Under the pieces are notes generated by a model. That model saw only the letters and a list, made by a program, of their open reading frames with translations, was not told the origin of the DNA and made no database searches. The position numbers and the translations under genes are program-made. From Actinomyces marmotae (GTDB taxonomy: Bacteria; Actinomycetota; Actinomycetes; Actinomycetales; Actinomycetaceae): a stretch of 64,000 bases of DNA. The stretch covers positions 1,364,001 through 1,428,000 of the forward strand of contig NZ_CP053642.1 in assembly GCF_013177295.1 (NCBI RefSeq), in the 5' to 3' direction. Every line of letters begins with the position of its first letter. Position 1 is the first letter of the stretch. Shown piece by piece: positions 49,424 through 59,221 of this stretch.

Positions 49424-49687
49424 GCAACGCATCTCACGCAGGATGCCCCACAAGTACAGACGGGCACCATCAACGGTGAGCCAAGCCGGCGCGGCGGTGG
49501 GGGAACGCAGAACGAAGCGCTTCCCGTCCACCTGCCAGTCGACGAGGATGTCACGCGTGGCGCCCACAGCATGCCGGACAGCCTCCACATGGTCGTCCAT
49601 GGCCAGGGCCTCATCGCGCACCCGATTCAACTTCAGTTGAACACGAGACGGCAGCATGGTGCGAAGCTCCGAGTAAGCACCCATCAC
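49424..49687 (-). pseudogene. truncated reading frame, unknown function
   Basis: Starting at 49687 behind GGGGGTGGCGTG, about 88 codons look protein-like (MMGAYSELRTMLPSRVQLKLNR..., later RFVLRSP and ARLYLWGILREM). The frame then continues without a stop into the antisense of the HEPN-like gene ending at 49423. This is the same arrangement as the frame at 48458. Confidence 0.45.
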
Positions 49688-49735
49688 GCCACCCCCTCAG
49701 TCGTCTCACCACGAGAAGTGGCTAGGATCCGGCGC

Positions 49736-50348
49736 ATGGACGATCTCCTGACCCGCATAGGCGCGGTGGCCGGTGTACTGACATTCCTGCTCGTGCTCTG
49801 GCAGGAGGTGAGGAGTCGGCAGAAGCTGCCGATCCTAGAGATCAAGCCGCTCTTCCCCTCAACGCTTATCGACGGGAGATACAGAGACCAGGGCCTCGTG
49901 CGCAACACGGGGGGAAGTCGATGCCAGCGGGGTGCTCCTCTTCGACCCATGCGATAGAGAACTTGGTGCGGTCGCATCGCTCGCTCGGGTTCCGATGGGC
50001 GGCCAGGAGCAGTTCAGGTCCGCCCCCATCAACGATGAGACATGGTTCCTGGTCATGATGCGTCACCCCCACCGGCATGGGAAATACCTCGTGACCTGGC
50101 TGCCCGCCGTCCCAAACTCGGAACTGGCGGCCACAAGATTTCGAGTTCTCGCGCGTCCTTGGTGGCGCCACCTAGAACTGCGTCCAGCACATCGCATGCA
50201 CGTCGCACCTGGAGCGCGAGTGACAGCGACATGGCCGTCTGAGCCGCGAGCGCTGCTGCGAGCCCGACAGCGCTATACACGTCGGGCCGAGCGAGCAGCA
50301 AGACGAACAGGGCGAACGCGGCGACAGCGCACCACACAGGACGACTGA
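49736..50348 (+). pseudogene. small membrane protein gene broken by a frameshift
   Basis: The first frame begins at ATG 49736 with one N-terminal membrane helix (~8-22), then KLPILEIKPLFP, and stops at 49957. From about 49915 the protein continues in another frame (VDASGVLLFDPCDRELGAVASL...) to 50348. Removing one G from the run of six G at about 49910-49916 joins them. The true C-terminus probably lies before 50348, because the end overlaps a minus-strand gene. A -10-like TAGGAT at 49723-49728 gives a leaderless start. Confidence 0.6.
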
Positions 50349-50367
50349 GCGAACGACGCAAGACCAT
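50053..50367 (-). CDS. small membrane protein, unknown function
   Basis: About 104 residues with two membrane helices (~11-27 and ~31-52), then a soluble tail. ATG 50367, or GTG 50370 which overlaps the stop of the HTH gene, is preceded by GGGAGG. The C-terminal half overlaps the frameshifted gene on the other strand, so only the N-terminal part is convincing. Confidence 0.5.
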   Translation of the reverse strand: MVLRRSLSRPVWCAVAAFALFVLLLARPDVYSAVGLAAALAAQTAMSLSLALQVRRACDVLDAVLGGATKDARELEILWPPVPSLGRRAARSRGISHAGGGDAS

Positions 50368-50609
50368 CACGCCGCCTCCCCACCAGAGGAGGCCGCGAGC
50401 GCGGCCGGGACCTGCGGGACCGAGGCGAGTCGCGCTCTGTACGCCTCGACATCATCCGGATTGAAGCGGCGCTGGCCCCCAGGCGTCCGCCTGACTGGGA
50501 TCTCTCCTCGGTCGGCGGCTCGGACGACGGTGTCACGGCTGACCCCGAGGATCGCGGCAGCCTCAACAGAACTGAGTGAGGATCGCTTGTTCAAAGCATG
50601 CTTGCTCAT
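50367..50609 (-). CDS. excisionase-like helix-turn-helix protein
   Basis: An 80-residue DNA-binding protein of the MerR/excisionase HTH_17 type: SSVEAAAILGVSRDTVVRAADRGEIPVRRTPGGQRRFNPDDVEAY. Such proteins act as recombination directionality factors or as repressors. ATG 50609 is chosen over the upstream frame because TTGACC-17 bp-TATGTT gives a transcript start one base before it. A palindromic site overlaps its -35. It diverges from the Cro/C1-type gene. Confidence 0.8.
   Translation of the reverse strand: MSKHALNKRSSLSSVEAAAILGVSRDTVVRAADRGEIPVRRTPGGQRRFNPDDVEAYRARLASVPQVPAALAASSGGEAA
50594..50603. promoter_or_regulatory. palindromic operator candidate 1
   Basis: AAGCATGCTT, a perfect 10-bp palindrome in the first codons of the excisionase-like gene. 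Its centre is exactly 50 bp from that of the second copy. Confidence 0.6.
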
Positions 50610-50645
50610 GGCGAGCAACATACGCGGCATGTGCCGTCAGGTCAA
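50609..50645 (-). promoter_or_regulatory. promoter of the excisionase-like gene
   Basis: -35 TTGACC at 50645-50640, 17-bp spacer, -10 TATGTT at 50622-50617 on the minus strand. It is one of the most consensus-like promoters in the window. Confidence 0.75.
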
Positions 50646-50654
50646 GCATGCTTG
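50643..50654. promoter_or_regulatory. palindromic operator candidate 2
   Basis: CAAGCATGCTTG, a perfect 12-bp palindrome that overlaps the -35 box of the excisionase-like gene and lies just upstream of the promoter of the divergent regulator. Confidence 0.65.
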
Positions 50655-50667
50655 GGTAACAAGCGCA

Positions 50668-50702
50668 TTGCGTGGGTTGCGCGGTTGTGGCACACTCTCA
50701 CC

Positions 50703-50703
<1 letters not shown>
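50668..50703 (+). promoter_or_regulatory. promoter of the Cro/C1-type regulator
   Basis: -35 TTGCGT at 50668-50673, 17-bp spacer, -10 CACACT at 50691-50696; the expected transcript start coincides with ATG 50703. Confidence 0.65.
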
Positions 50704-51092
<389 letters not shown>

Positions 51093-51183
51093 AAGGCGCT
51101 GAGCGCGGATAGAACTCTAGCAACACCGAGCCGGGGCGTCGAATCGTGCCGCGCCCGTGAATGCGCGCCAGACCGGGGCAAAG

Positions 51184-51795
51184 TCAGCGTGTGTCCAGAC
51201 CCACACTGTCGCGGGCCTGCCGTAGGAGGGCCTCGAGCTCGGCGCGGTCCTCCGCCGTCGCCGCACTGGCGGGCTCTGGGGAGGCGACGGCGTAGAGGGC
51301 CCCGTCGGCGTCCCGCCGGATGGCAATCCGCGCCTGGGCTCCGCTGGGCAGGCTCCTGGTGACAAGGTGGACGAGGGAGGCCTCCACGCGCTGGCGCAGC
51401 GCTCGGGCGAAGCGGTCGACGGCGACGGGGCGGGCCGCGCCCCCCTGCTCGATCCGGGCGGGGACCGTGAGGGCCAGGCGCTGCTCGGGGGCGTCGGAGA
51501 GCGTGAGGGTGAAGGCACGGGCCTCGGCGTCCCAGGAGCCCTTGTCGATGCGGTCCCAGGGGTGCTCGGCGGCCAGGGCGTCGGCCGACACGATGACCAG
51601 ACCGCTTGTCATGGCGACGGCCCAGGACTCCCCCGCCTCATCGATCGGCACGGCGCCCAGGAGCCTGCCCTGGGGCAACTGGGCCCGGCAGGGGGCTGGC
51701 AGGCCGGCGGGCGTGAGTCCCCCGCGCCGCCAGCGCCGCGGGCGCCGCTCGTCCTCATCTCGCCCGTGGGGTCGGGGCCAGCGCGCCGGGCTCAT
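51184..51795 (-). CDS. hypothetical protein, PH-like fold, downstream of dnaG
   Basis: A 203-residue protein with an Arg-rich N-terminus and an Ala/Arg-rich end. The middle (GRLLGAVPIDEAGESWAVAMTSGLVIVSADA...HPWDRIDKGSWDAEARAFTLTLSD) has the look of small PH-like beta domains found next to dnaG in other actinobacteria. ATG 51795 overlaps the dnaG stop (ATGA), indicating coupled translation. The function is unknown. Confidence 0.75.
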   Translation of the reverse strand: MSPARWPRPHGRDEDERRPRRWRRGGLTPAGLPAPCRAQLPQGRLLGAVPIDEAGESWAVAMTSGLVIVSADALAAEHPWDRIDKGSWDAEARAFTLTLSDAPEQRLALTVPARIEQGGAARPVAVDRFARALRQRVEASLVHLVTRSLPSGAQARIAIRRDADGALYAVASPEPASAATAEDRAELEALLRQARDSVGLDTR

Positions 51796-53786
51796 GGGCG
51801 CTGCCCGATCCGTAGGCGGCGGCGCTCCAGGCCGGTGATCTCCTCGAAGAGATCCCGGTAGCCCTCGTCCTCGGGGCTCATGCGCCGGTGCCGGGCGCGC
51901 AGTTCGGCCAGGCGGCGATTGATGTCGAGCCGCACCTGGGCGGCCAGGACGCCCTCGGCGTAGCGGCGCACCGCCTCGGCGTCGAACTCAGGGGATTTGC
52001 CGCGCGGCGCGGGCAGCGGCAGGGGGGCGACGACGAGCTCGGTGATGGCGGAGTCGACGGAGGTGATGGCCCCGCCACGCACGAGGTCGATCCAGTGGCG
52101 GATCGCGCGGGACTGGGCCTCGCGCGGCTCCATGCCGGCGGCGCTGGCGCGCTCGACGAGACCCGGCAGCGTGCTGGTGCCGCCAGCGGCCTGCACGGCC
52201 TCGAAAACCGCGCGGTGGATCGGGAGGGTGAAGGAGGCGGGGGCGATGTCGTCAGCGCCCGCCCGCTCGGCGACGAGCGGCATCTGCAGGATGACCTCCA
52301 GGGCCTGGCGCTCCAGGGCGGCCACCGGGTCATCCGCCGCGGGCAGGCCCGGGCGCGCCGCCGTGGCCGGCTGACCGCCGTCCTCCGGGGGCGGATCCTC
52401 GGCGCGCCAAGCGCGGCCCTCGTAGGCGCGCACGGCGGCGCGGGCCTCCTCGTTGGGCATGCCGACCCAGCCGGCCAGGCGCCGCGTGTACTCGCGGCGC
52501 AGGGCCCGGTCACGGATCCCGGCGACCACGGGCGCCGCGGCCCGCAACCCGGACACGCGCCCCTCGGCGGTATCCAGGTTGACGCTGCCCAGGGAGGTGC
52601 GGATGACGAACTCGAACAGGGGGATGCGCCGGGACAGCAGGCGCGGGATGGCCTGGTCGCCCTCCGCCATGCGCAGGTCGCAGGGATCGTAGCCGTGGGG
52701 GTCGACGGCGACGAAGGTCTGGGCGGCGAAGTGCTGGTCCTCGGCGTAGGCCCGCATGGCGGCCTTCTGACCCGCGGCGTCGCCGTCGAAGGTGAAGACG
52801 ACCTCACCGCCGCGCGCGCGGTTGCCGGAGATGACGCCCGCAGAGGGATCGGCGACATCCCCCAGCAGGCGGCGCACGATCCGCACGTGCTCACTGCCGA
52901 AGGCGGTGCCGCAGGTGGCCACGGCGGTGGGCACGCCGGACAGGTGGGCGGCCATGACGTCCGTGTAACCCTCGACGACGACGATCGAGTGCTCGCGGGC
53001 GATGTCGCGCTTAGCGAGGTCGAGGCCGTAGAGGACCTGGGCCTTGTGGTAGATGGCCGTCTCCGGGGTGTTGAGGTACTTGGGGCCCTTGTCCTCCTCG
53101 GAGAGCCGCCGCGCCCCGAAGCCGAGCGTCGCGCCGGTGACGTCGCGGATGGGCCAGATGAGCCGGTCACGGAAGCGGTCGTAGACGCGGCGGCCGTCCT
53201 GACCGCCCTGGGAGCACAGGCCGGATTCCACGAGCTCTGCCTCGGTGTACCCGGCGTCGCGCAGGCGGCGGGCGAGGTTGTCCCATCCGGCCGGGGCGTA
53301 GCCGACGCCGAAGCGCTCGGCGGCGAGGCGGTCGAAGCCCCGCGAAGTGAGGAAGTCCCGCCCGTGCTGGGCGGCGGGCGTGGCGAGCTGCTCGATGAAC
53401 CAGGACTCGGCGAGGCGGTTGGCGTCCAGGAGCCGCTGCCGGGTGCCCGGCTCGACGCCGCGGCGTACCTGACCGCCGCCCTCCTCGTAGCGCAGTTGCA
53501 CGCCGACCCTCCCCGCGAGGTGCTCGACGGCCTCCGCGAAGGGCAGGTGGTTGATCTTCTGGATGAAAGAGATGACGTCCCCGCCCTCACCGCAGCCGAA
53601 GCAGTGGTACATGCCCACCTGGGGCCGGACGTGGAAGGAGGGGGTGCGCTCATCGTGGAAGGGGCACAGGCCCTTGAGCGAGCCGACGCCGGCGGGTTTG
53701 AGGGTGACGTGCTCGGCGACGACCTCATCGATCCGGGCGCGCTCGCGCACCGCGTCGATGTCCTCGCGCTTGATCAGTCCCGCCAT
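51792..53786 (-). CDS. dnaG: DNA primase
   Basis: A 664-residue primase that makes RNA primers for replication. The N-terminal CHC2-type zinc finger is C41, H44, C62 and C65. The TOPRIM metal site is visible in [12 protein letters not shown] and [18 protein letters not shown]-terminal helicase-binding region follows. Length is normal for actinobacteria. Confidence 0.97.
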   Translation of the reverse strand: MAGLIKREDIDAVRERARIDEVVAEHVTLKPAGVGSLKGLCPFHDERTPSFHVRPQVGMYHCFGCGEGGDVISFIQKINHLPFAEAVEHLAGRVGVQLRYEEGGGQVRRGVEPGTRQRLLDANRLAESWFIEQLATPAAQHGRDFLTSRGFDRLAAERFGVGYAPAGWDNLARRLRDAGYTEAELVESGLCSQGGQDGRRVYDRFRDRLIWPIRDVTGATLGFGARRLSEEDKGPKYLNTPETAIYHKAQVLYGLDLAKRDIAREHSIVVVEGYTDVMAAHLSGVPTAVATCGTAFGSEHVRIVRRLLGDVADPSAGVISGNRARGGEVVFTFDGDAAGQKAAMRAYAEDQHFAAQTFVAVDPHGYDPCDLRMAEGDQAIPRLLSRRIPLFEFVIRTSLGSVNLDTAEGRVSGLRAAAPVVAGIRDRALRREYTRRLAGWVGMPNEEARAAVRAYEGRAWRAEDPPPEDGGQPATAARPGLPAADDPVAALERQALEVILQMPLVAERAGADDIAPASFTLPIHRAVFEAVQAAGGTSTLPGLVERASAAGMEPREAQSRAIRHWIDLVRGGAITSVDSAITELVVAPLPLPAPRGKSPEFDAEAVRRYAEGVLAAQVRLDINRRLAELRARHRRMSPEDEGYRDLFEEITGLERRRLRIGQRP

Positions 53787-53975
53787 GGCGCCATCCTACG
53801 TCCGGGCACTGACAGGCTCCGACGAGCGGCGGCTGGCGCCATCAGGCCCCGAGGAGCGCCGCCAGGAGGCCCGGGGCGGGGCCGGCGGCATGAGCCGACC
53901 GGGCCGGCAGGGGGCGCGGGGGCGGGCCGGTGAAGCCGGGCCCGCCAACGGCCCACGAGCCGCCGGCTCCGACGC

Positions 53976-55304
53976 TCACAGCCCGTCGGGGATCTCGGAG
54001 AGCATCCCGCAGATGCGGGCGTGCCAGGCGCGGGCGGAGGTGTCGGTCAGCGAGGCAATCTGGTCGATGACCGCCCGGGTGCGCCCGGCGTCGTCGTCCG
54101 CGGCCCGCCAGAGCCCGGCGAAGATCGGATCGAGGTGCTTGTCCCCCGACTCCAGGAGGGCGTCCGCCAGGTCGAAGATCTCGGTGCGCTGGATGAGGTA
54201 GACGCGCTCGTGCTCCCGGGGGGCCATGACGTAGCGGACGGCCGCGCCTTTGAGGACGAGGATCTCGGCGGCCGTGGAGGCGGGGATGACGAGGTCGGCG
54301 GCGTAGCGGGTCAGCGGGCCGTCACCGGCCACCGACCTGGTGGCCGCGGCCACCGCGCCGACGAAGCGGCCGATGAGCTGGCTCGTGAGGTTCTTGAGGG
54401 CGGCGGCGTCGGCGATGCCGTGATCGTAGGAGTCGATCCAGTACGGGGTCCCGGCCAGGCGCTCCCAGGCGGCGCCGAGCTCGTCGGCGCTGAAGGCGGT
54501 GCCGTACCAGGCCCGCGTGGCGCCGACGATGCCGTCGATCTCGCCAGGGCGGTCCAGGGCCCCCGGGTCCATGCGCCCCAGCGCGACGGCGTCCTCGACG
54601 TCGTGGACCGAGTAGCCGATGTCGTCGGCCAGGTCCATGATCTGCGACTCGATGCAGCGCCGCCCAGCCGGGGCGCCCGCGCGCATCCACTCGAAGACAT
54701 CCCGGTCGGAGTCGTAGACGGAGTACTTCCGGGCGCTCTTGCCGTCCGGCCCTCCCGGCCCCTCCCCCTTGGCCCAGGGGTACTTGGCGACGGCGTCGAG
54801 GCTGGCACGGGTGAGATTGACCCCCAGGCCGCGCCCCGCGGCGTCGATGGTCTTGGGCTCCAAGCGGGTCAGGATGCGGAAGGTCTGGGCATTGCCCTCG
54901 AAGCCGCCGATCGAGCGGGCGACCTCGTTAAGCGCCTTCTCCCCGTTGTGCCCATACGGCGGGTGGCCCAGGTCATGGGAGAGGCAGGCGGCGTCGACGA
55001 TGTCGGGATCGCAGCCGAGCTCCTGGCCGAGGGCCCGTCCCACCTGCGCGACCTCCAGTGAGTGGGTGAGCCGGGTGCGCACGAAATCATCGGAGGCGGG
55101 GCCAAGCACCTGGGTCTTGGCCCCCAGGCGGCGCAGGGCGGAGGAGTGCAGCACACGGGCGCGATCGCGCTCGAAGGGGGTGCGCTGGGGGTTCTTCGCC
55201 CGCTCAGCCCAGAAGCGCTCGGCGTCCTGCTGGCCGTAGCCCGCTCGGCCGCCGGGCGCCGGCAGCGGGAGGCCGGTGTCATCGCTGTGCGCTGGGAGGG
55301 TCAC
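53976..55304 (-). CDS. dgt: deoxyguanosinetriphosphate triphosphohydrolase-like protein
   Basis: A 442-residue HD-domain enzyme that removes triphosphate from dNTPs. The metal ligands are in [21 protein letters not shown] and a later [19 protein letters not shown] 55304 is chosen because TACCTT ends six bases upstream, giving a leaderless transcript; the frame opens six codons earlier. It lies upstream of dnaG, the usual actinobacterial order. Confidence 0.93.
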   Translation of the reverse strand: MTLPAHSDDTGLPLPAPGGRAGYGQQDAERFWAERAKNPQRTPFERDRARVLHSSALRRLGAKTQVLGPASDDFVRTRLTHSLEVAQVGRALGQELGCDPDIVDAACLSHDLGHPPYGHNGEKALNEVARSIGGFEGNAQTFRILTRLEPKTIDAAGRGLGVNLTRASLDAVAKYPWAKGEGPGGPDGKSARKYSVYDSDRDVFEWMRAGAPAGRRCIESQIMDLADDIGYSVHDVEDAVALGRMDPGALDRPGEIDGIVGATRAWYGTAFSADELGAAWERLAGTPYWIDSYDHGIADAAALKNLTSQLIGRFVGAVAAATRSVAGDGPLTRYAADLVIPASTAAEILVLKGAAVRYVMAPREHERVYLIQRTEIFDLADALLESGDKHLDPIFAGLWRAADDDAGRTRAVIDQIASLTDTSARAWHARICGMLSEIPDGL

Positions 55305-55560
55305 CAGCCCAAGGTAGCGCACGCGCCCTTGGCGACTGGCGCAGGCGTGCCGGGGCGACGGGCCCGGGAGCCGCGCGCCGACGGGCGTGTGATGCGACTC
55401 CTGGTGGGAAAAGGTGGGACGACCTGCGCCTGACGCCCGGCATTGGTATGGTCAGTGCACCCGAGGCGCCCCGATCCCCGACGGGTCCTCTCTCACTCTA
55501 TCCTTGGCGCGCTGCCGGGTCGACGCCGCGCTCGCGCTCGATGGAAGGAAGCCGGCTGTC

Positions 55561-56787
55561 ATGACGACGACAACCCTGGTCCATCGTCCCCAGAGCAACG
55601 ATCACGCTTGGTGGAGAGGCGCTCAGGTCTACGAGCTCAACGCCCCGGTGATCGGCCAGGTCGATCATGACCAGGCTGTCAGCCTGTTGGACCACGCCAA
55701 GTCGCTGAGCTGTGACGGCGTCCTCGTGCGCCCCAGCCTCTTCAGCCTGGGGGACCCCGGCCTGGAGGACCTCCGCCGCTTCTCCGACGCCGCCCACGCC
55801 CGGGGCCTGCGGGTCATCACCCGGCTCTCGGGCGCTCTCGGGCCGGTCACCGGCCGGCACGCGCATGACGACAACCCGCTGACAGCCGGCCAGGAGGCCC
55901 TGGGGCCCGGGCTCATCGAGCGCGCGGAGGAGTTCATCGACGCCGGTGTTGACGGCATCGACCTGGGCGCGATCCTCCCGCCCGAGGCCAGCGAGGAGAC
56001 CAATCTCGACCTGCTGAGCCGGACCTGCGCGGAGCTGCTCATGCTCGTGAGCTCCTCGACGCCCGATGGCATCCTCGGCGCGGACGTCACCGCGGAGTAC
56101 GGGGACAGCCTGCGCCACCACTTGCAGAAGGACTGGTTCCACCACCTGCGCAATGACAGGCTCTTCCTCACGCGCTGGGACGCCGACTCGATCACCCGGC
56201 ACCTGACGGCCTCACTGGAGGAGTACGAGCGCTTCGGCGCCCCTCCCGCATGGCGCGTCATGCCCCCGTACCGCTACCGTCCCGAGCTCGAGCCGAGCGA
56301 CGACCGCCGCTGGTTCGTCACGGACCGCGCCACGCGCCTGCGCCGTGGGACAGCCCTCCAGACGCTCATGCTGGCGCTGCCGGGAGCCGTCTACCTCCGC
56401 CAGGGGGACGAGGTCGGCATCCTCGACGACGACAAGGACGACAGCCCGTTGGCGCTCGTCGGCGAGGTCAACCGCCTCGCGGCCGAGCAGGGCGATCTGC
56501 TCGGCTCCCCGGTGGCGACCGTTCGTCACGCCTCCCGTCTGCGGCGGGACAGGCAGCTCCCCGACGCCCCCATGGCCTTCGTCTCGGGGATGGGGTGGTG
56601 CCCGGATGACGCCCTGGCGATCTTGGTGCGGGACACGCTCGTCCTGGCCAACACCACCAGCGCCTCCATCAGCCTCCCAGAGCACGCCGAGGTGCTGCTG
56701 GCCTCGCATGAACTCGCCCATGCTGATGGCCGCCTCGTCGTGCCGCCCACGACCACGGTGTGGTGCGTGGCTGACACCGTCGCCTGA
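55561..56787 (+). CDS. GH13-like protein with lost catalytic motifs
   Basis: A 408-residue protein similar in layout to GH13 alpha-glucosidases: DPGLEDLRRFSDAAHARGLRVI, AGVDGIDLGAI, a helical region with WDADSITRHL and GAPPAWRV, then ALPGAVYLRQGDEVG and a beta-rich end. The places of the nucleophile region (usually FR-x-D), the acid and the final NHD motif read GIDLGAI, ADVTAEYGD and MPPYRYRPE. It is therefore probably not an active hydrolase. The next gene is a LacI-type regulator. ATG 55561 has AGGAAG nine bases upstream. Confidence 0.75.
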   Translation: MTTTTLVHRPQSNDHAWWRGAQVYELNAPVIGQVDHDQAVSLLDHAKSLSCDGVLVRPSLFSLGDPGLEDLRRFSDAAHARGLRVITRLSGALGPVTGRHAHDDNPLTAGQEALGPGLIERAEEFIDAGVDGIDLGAILPPEASEETNLDLLSRTCAELLMLVSSSTPDGILGADVTAEYGDSLRHHLQKDWFHHLRNDRLFLTRWDADSITRHLTASLEEYERFGAPPAWRVMPPYRYRPELEPSDDRRWFVTDRATRLRRGTALQTLMLALPGAVYLRQGDEVGILDDDKDDSPLALVGEVNRLAAEQGDLLGSPVATVRHASRLRRDRQLPDAPMAFVSGMGWCPDDALAILVRDTLVLANTTSASISLPEHAEVLLASHELAHADGRLVVPPTTTVWCVADTVA

Positions 56788-56964
56788 GCCGGGCGCCCCG
56801 CATCGCGCCGGGAAGAGCCGGGCCTGCCGCCGTCACCGTCTCCAGGGCGCCGTCGTTGGGCGGGAGGGCGCGGGATTGCGAGCGGTCCCGGTGGGCGAGA
56901 CGTAGAGTCATCCCAGAAACCATGCATCGGCTCGGGCCGATCATCCATGCTCGAAGGAGGAGCA

Positions 56965-57990
56965 GTGGCGCAGCGCATCACGCTGACGGACATCGCCGAG
57001 CAGGCGGGTGTCTCGACGGCGACCGTCTCCCGCGTGCTCAACGGCAAGTCGAACGTGGCCGACGAGACCCGGCGGCAGGTGCTGGCAGCCCTCGACGTCC
57101 TGGGCTATGAGCGCCCCGAGTCCGTGGACAACCGGTCCCGCGGCCTGGTGGGCCTCATCGTCCCCGAACTCAGCAACCCGATCTTCCCGCGTTTCGCCCA
57201 GGAGATCGAGCAGCTGCTCACCCCCAGCGGGCACACCCCGGTGCTGTGCACCCAGACGCCCGGCGGGGTTAGCGAGGACGAGTACATCGAGATGCTCGTG
57301 GAGCGGGGCGTGTCCGGCATCGTGTTCGTCTCCGGGCGGCACGCGGACACGACGGGCAATGTCACCAGGTACCAGAGGCTGCGGTCCCGGGGCGTGCCCC
57401 TGGTGACGCTCAACGGCAACGCGCCCATGATCAATGCGCCCGGGTTCACCACCGATGACCGGGCCGCGGCGGCGATGGCCGTGGAGCACCTGGCCAGCCT
57501 CGGGCACCGGCGGATCGGATTCGCCACCGGCCCCGCGCGGATGGTCCCCGCCGTGCGCAAGCGCGTCGGCTACGAGGAGGCGATGCGGGCCTGCTGCCCG
57601 GGCGAGCACCTGCGGATCGCGGAGAGCCTCTACACCTATGAGGGCGGGGCGACGGCGGGAGCCGCCCTGGCGGAGCAGGGATGCACCGGCATCATCTGCG
57701 GGTCGGACATGATGGCCCTGGGCGCGATCAAGGGGATCCAGTCCACCGGCCGCGCGGTCCCCACTGACATCTCCGTCATCGGTTACGACGACTCCCCCCT
57801 CCTGGCGATGACGCACCCGCCGCTGACGACGGTCCGCCAGCCGGTGGAGGCCATCTGCCGGGCGGCCGTGTCTACGCTGCTCGCGGCGATCAGCGGGGAG
57901 AAGCCCGTGGACGTGGAGATGACCTTCATCCCGGACCTCATCGTGCGGGGCTCGACCGCGATGGCCCCGGGGATCGCCGCGCTGCGCTGA
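56965..57990 (+). CDS. LacI-family transcriptional regulator
   Basis: A 341-residue repressor. The N-terminal HTH is ITLTDIAEQAGVSTATVSRVLNG with the hinge VLAALDVLGYERP; the rest is a sugar-binding domain. GTG 56965 has AGGAGG four bases upstream. It lies directly downstream of the GH13-like gene, so it may control it; the effector is unknown. Confidence 0.93.
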   Translation: MAQRITLTDIAEQAGVSTATVSRVLNGKSNVADETRRQVLAALDVLGYERPESVDNRSRGLVGLIVPELSNPIFPRFAQEIEQLLTPSGHTPVLCTQTPGGVSEDEYIEMLVERGVSGIVFVSGRHADTTGNVTRYQRLRSRGVPLVTLNGNAPMINAPGFTTDDRAAAAMAVEHLASLGHRRIGFATGPARMVPAVRKRVGYEEAMRACCPGEHLRIAESLYTYEGGATAGAALAEQGCTGIICGSDMMALGAIKGIQSTGRAVPTDISVIGYDDSPLLAMTHPPLTTVRQPVEAICRAAVSTLLAAISGEKPVDVEMTFIPDLIVRGSTAMAPGIAALR

Positions 57991-58012
57991 GGCGGCGCCG
58001 TCAGCCCACCGC

Positions 58013-59221
58013 TCAGCGGGACCAGGTGCGCGCCAGTCGCTCCCCCAGGCCCTCCAGGCGCCGCGCGATCACGCGGGGGCCGCCGTCGAACCACTGCCCG
58101 CCGTCGCCCGCGGGGGTGAGCGCGTACTGGGAGACGATGCCCGCCGCGCCGAGTTCGCCGCGGGGAACGGCTGAGAGCCCTGTGACGAGGACCGCGGGAA
58201 GCGCCAGTCGGGATGCCGCCGCGCCGACCACGTCGACGACCGAGTCGGCCAGGATGTCATAGGCCTCCCCGACGGCGGTGATGACCAGGTCAGCCTCCTC
58301 CGCGGCGGCCTCGAGGCCCGTCAGTCCCGCCATGACGCGGGCCCCGGGGAGCGCTCGGGCCCCGAGCGCCCGGAGGATGATCGCCGCTCCTCCCCCAGCG
58401 CCCGTCCCCCAGGCCGAGGGGCGCAGCGGCTCGTCCCGGTGGCCCTTAGCGCCCATCCCGGCACCTGGCGCCTGGCCGATCGGGAGCGCCTTGGGGGCGT
58501 GATCGCCTCCGGCGAGGGCGGGCAGGAGCGCCGAGGCCCAGGAGCAGGCCCCGCGGTCGAGATCCTGGACCACGGCTGGGGCGAGCCCGGTCAGGGCGAT
58601 GAGGCCCTGTCCCGCCCCGTTCATCCCGCCCAGGGGCGCGGTGTCGGCCAGGGCGAGGACGACGTCGCGCCCGGCGATCAAGGCGCGGGCCCCCTCGGGC
58701 CCGCCGAGGGCGTCGAGCAGCCCAGCGCCGCCGTCGTGCGCCGCGGCGCGCGCGAGCCCGACGACGAGCACGTCGCCCTCCCGGGCGCACTCCAGCGCCT
58801 GGCGCACGGCCTCGCCGAGGCCCCGGGTGCTGCCGCGCTGCGCCTCGCGGCCCGCCTCCCGGCGATCGGCGGGCACAGCGCTGGCACTCGCGGCGTCGAG
58901 GACCCACGTGGCGCCCCCTAAGCCCTCGCCCCTGGCTCCCGCGGCGCGCGCGAGGCGCACGAGGGGCGCCTGCCGCGCCTGGCCCAGCGGGCCCGGGACG
59001 TCGAGAACAGCGCGGTCCTCGACGGCGCTCGGCTGGATCGCGGTAGTGAGCCCGGGGCCGCCGTCGGCAATCGGCAGGAGCGCGAGGGCATCGTCCGGGC
59101 GGGCGCGCGACCACCCGCGGGCCAGGGCCTCGGCGACGCCGCGGGCGCCAAGTCCGAGCCCGGTGATGGGCGCTCCCCCGGGCTCGGGGCTCATCGTCCC
59201 CGGGGCGAGGAGGACCCTCAT
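58013..59221 (-). CDS. glycerate kinase
   Basis: A 402-residue member of the GarK/GlxK family (glycerate to phosphoglycerate). ADGGPGL corresponds to the family motif ADGGEGT; GGAGLLDALGG, GMNGAGQ and SAWGTGAGGG are the other conserved parts. ATG 59221 overlaps the upstream dipeptidase stop (ATGA). The frame extends upstream to 59893, but only as antisense-like overlap. Confidence 0.88.
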   Translation of the reverse strand: MRVLLAPGTMSPEPGGAPITGLGLGARGVAEALARGWSRARPDDALALLPIADGGPGLTTAIQPSAVEDRAVLDVPGPLGQARQAPLVRLARAAGARGEGLGGATWVLDAASASAVPADRREAGREAQRGSTRGLGEAVRQALECAREGDVLVVGLARAAAHDGGAGLLDALGGPEGARALIAGRDVVLALADTAPLGGMNGAGQGLIALTGLAPAVVQDLDRGACSWASALLPALAGGDHAPKALPIGQAPGAGMGAKGHRDEPLRPSAWGTGAGGGAAIILRALGARALPGARVMAGLTGLEAAAEEADLVITAVGEAYDILADSVVDVVGAAASRLALPAVLVTGLSAVPRGELGAAGIVSQYALTPAGDGGQWFDGGPRVIARRLEGLGERLARTWSR

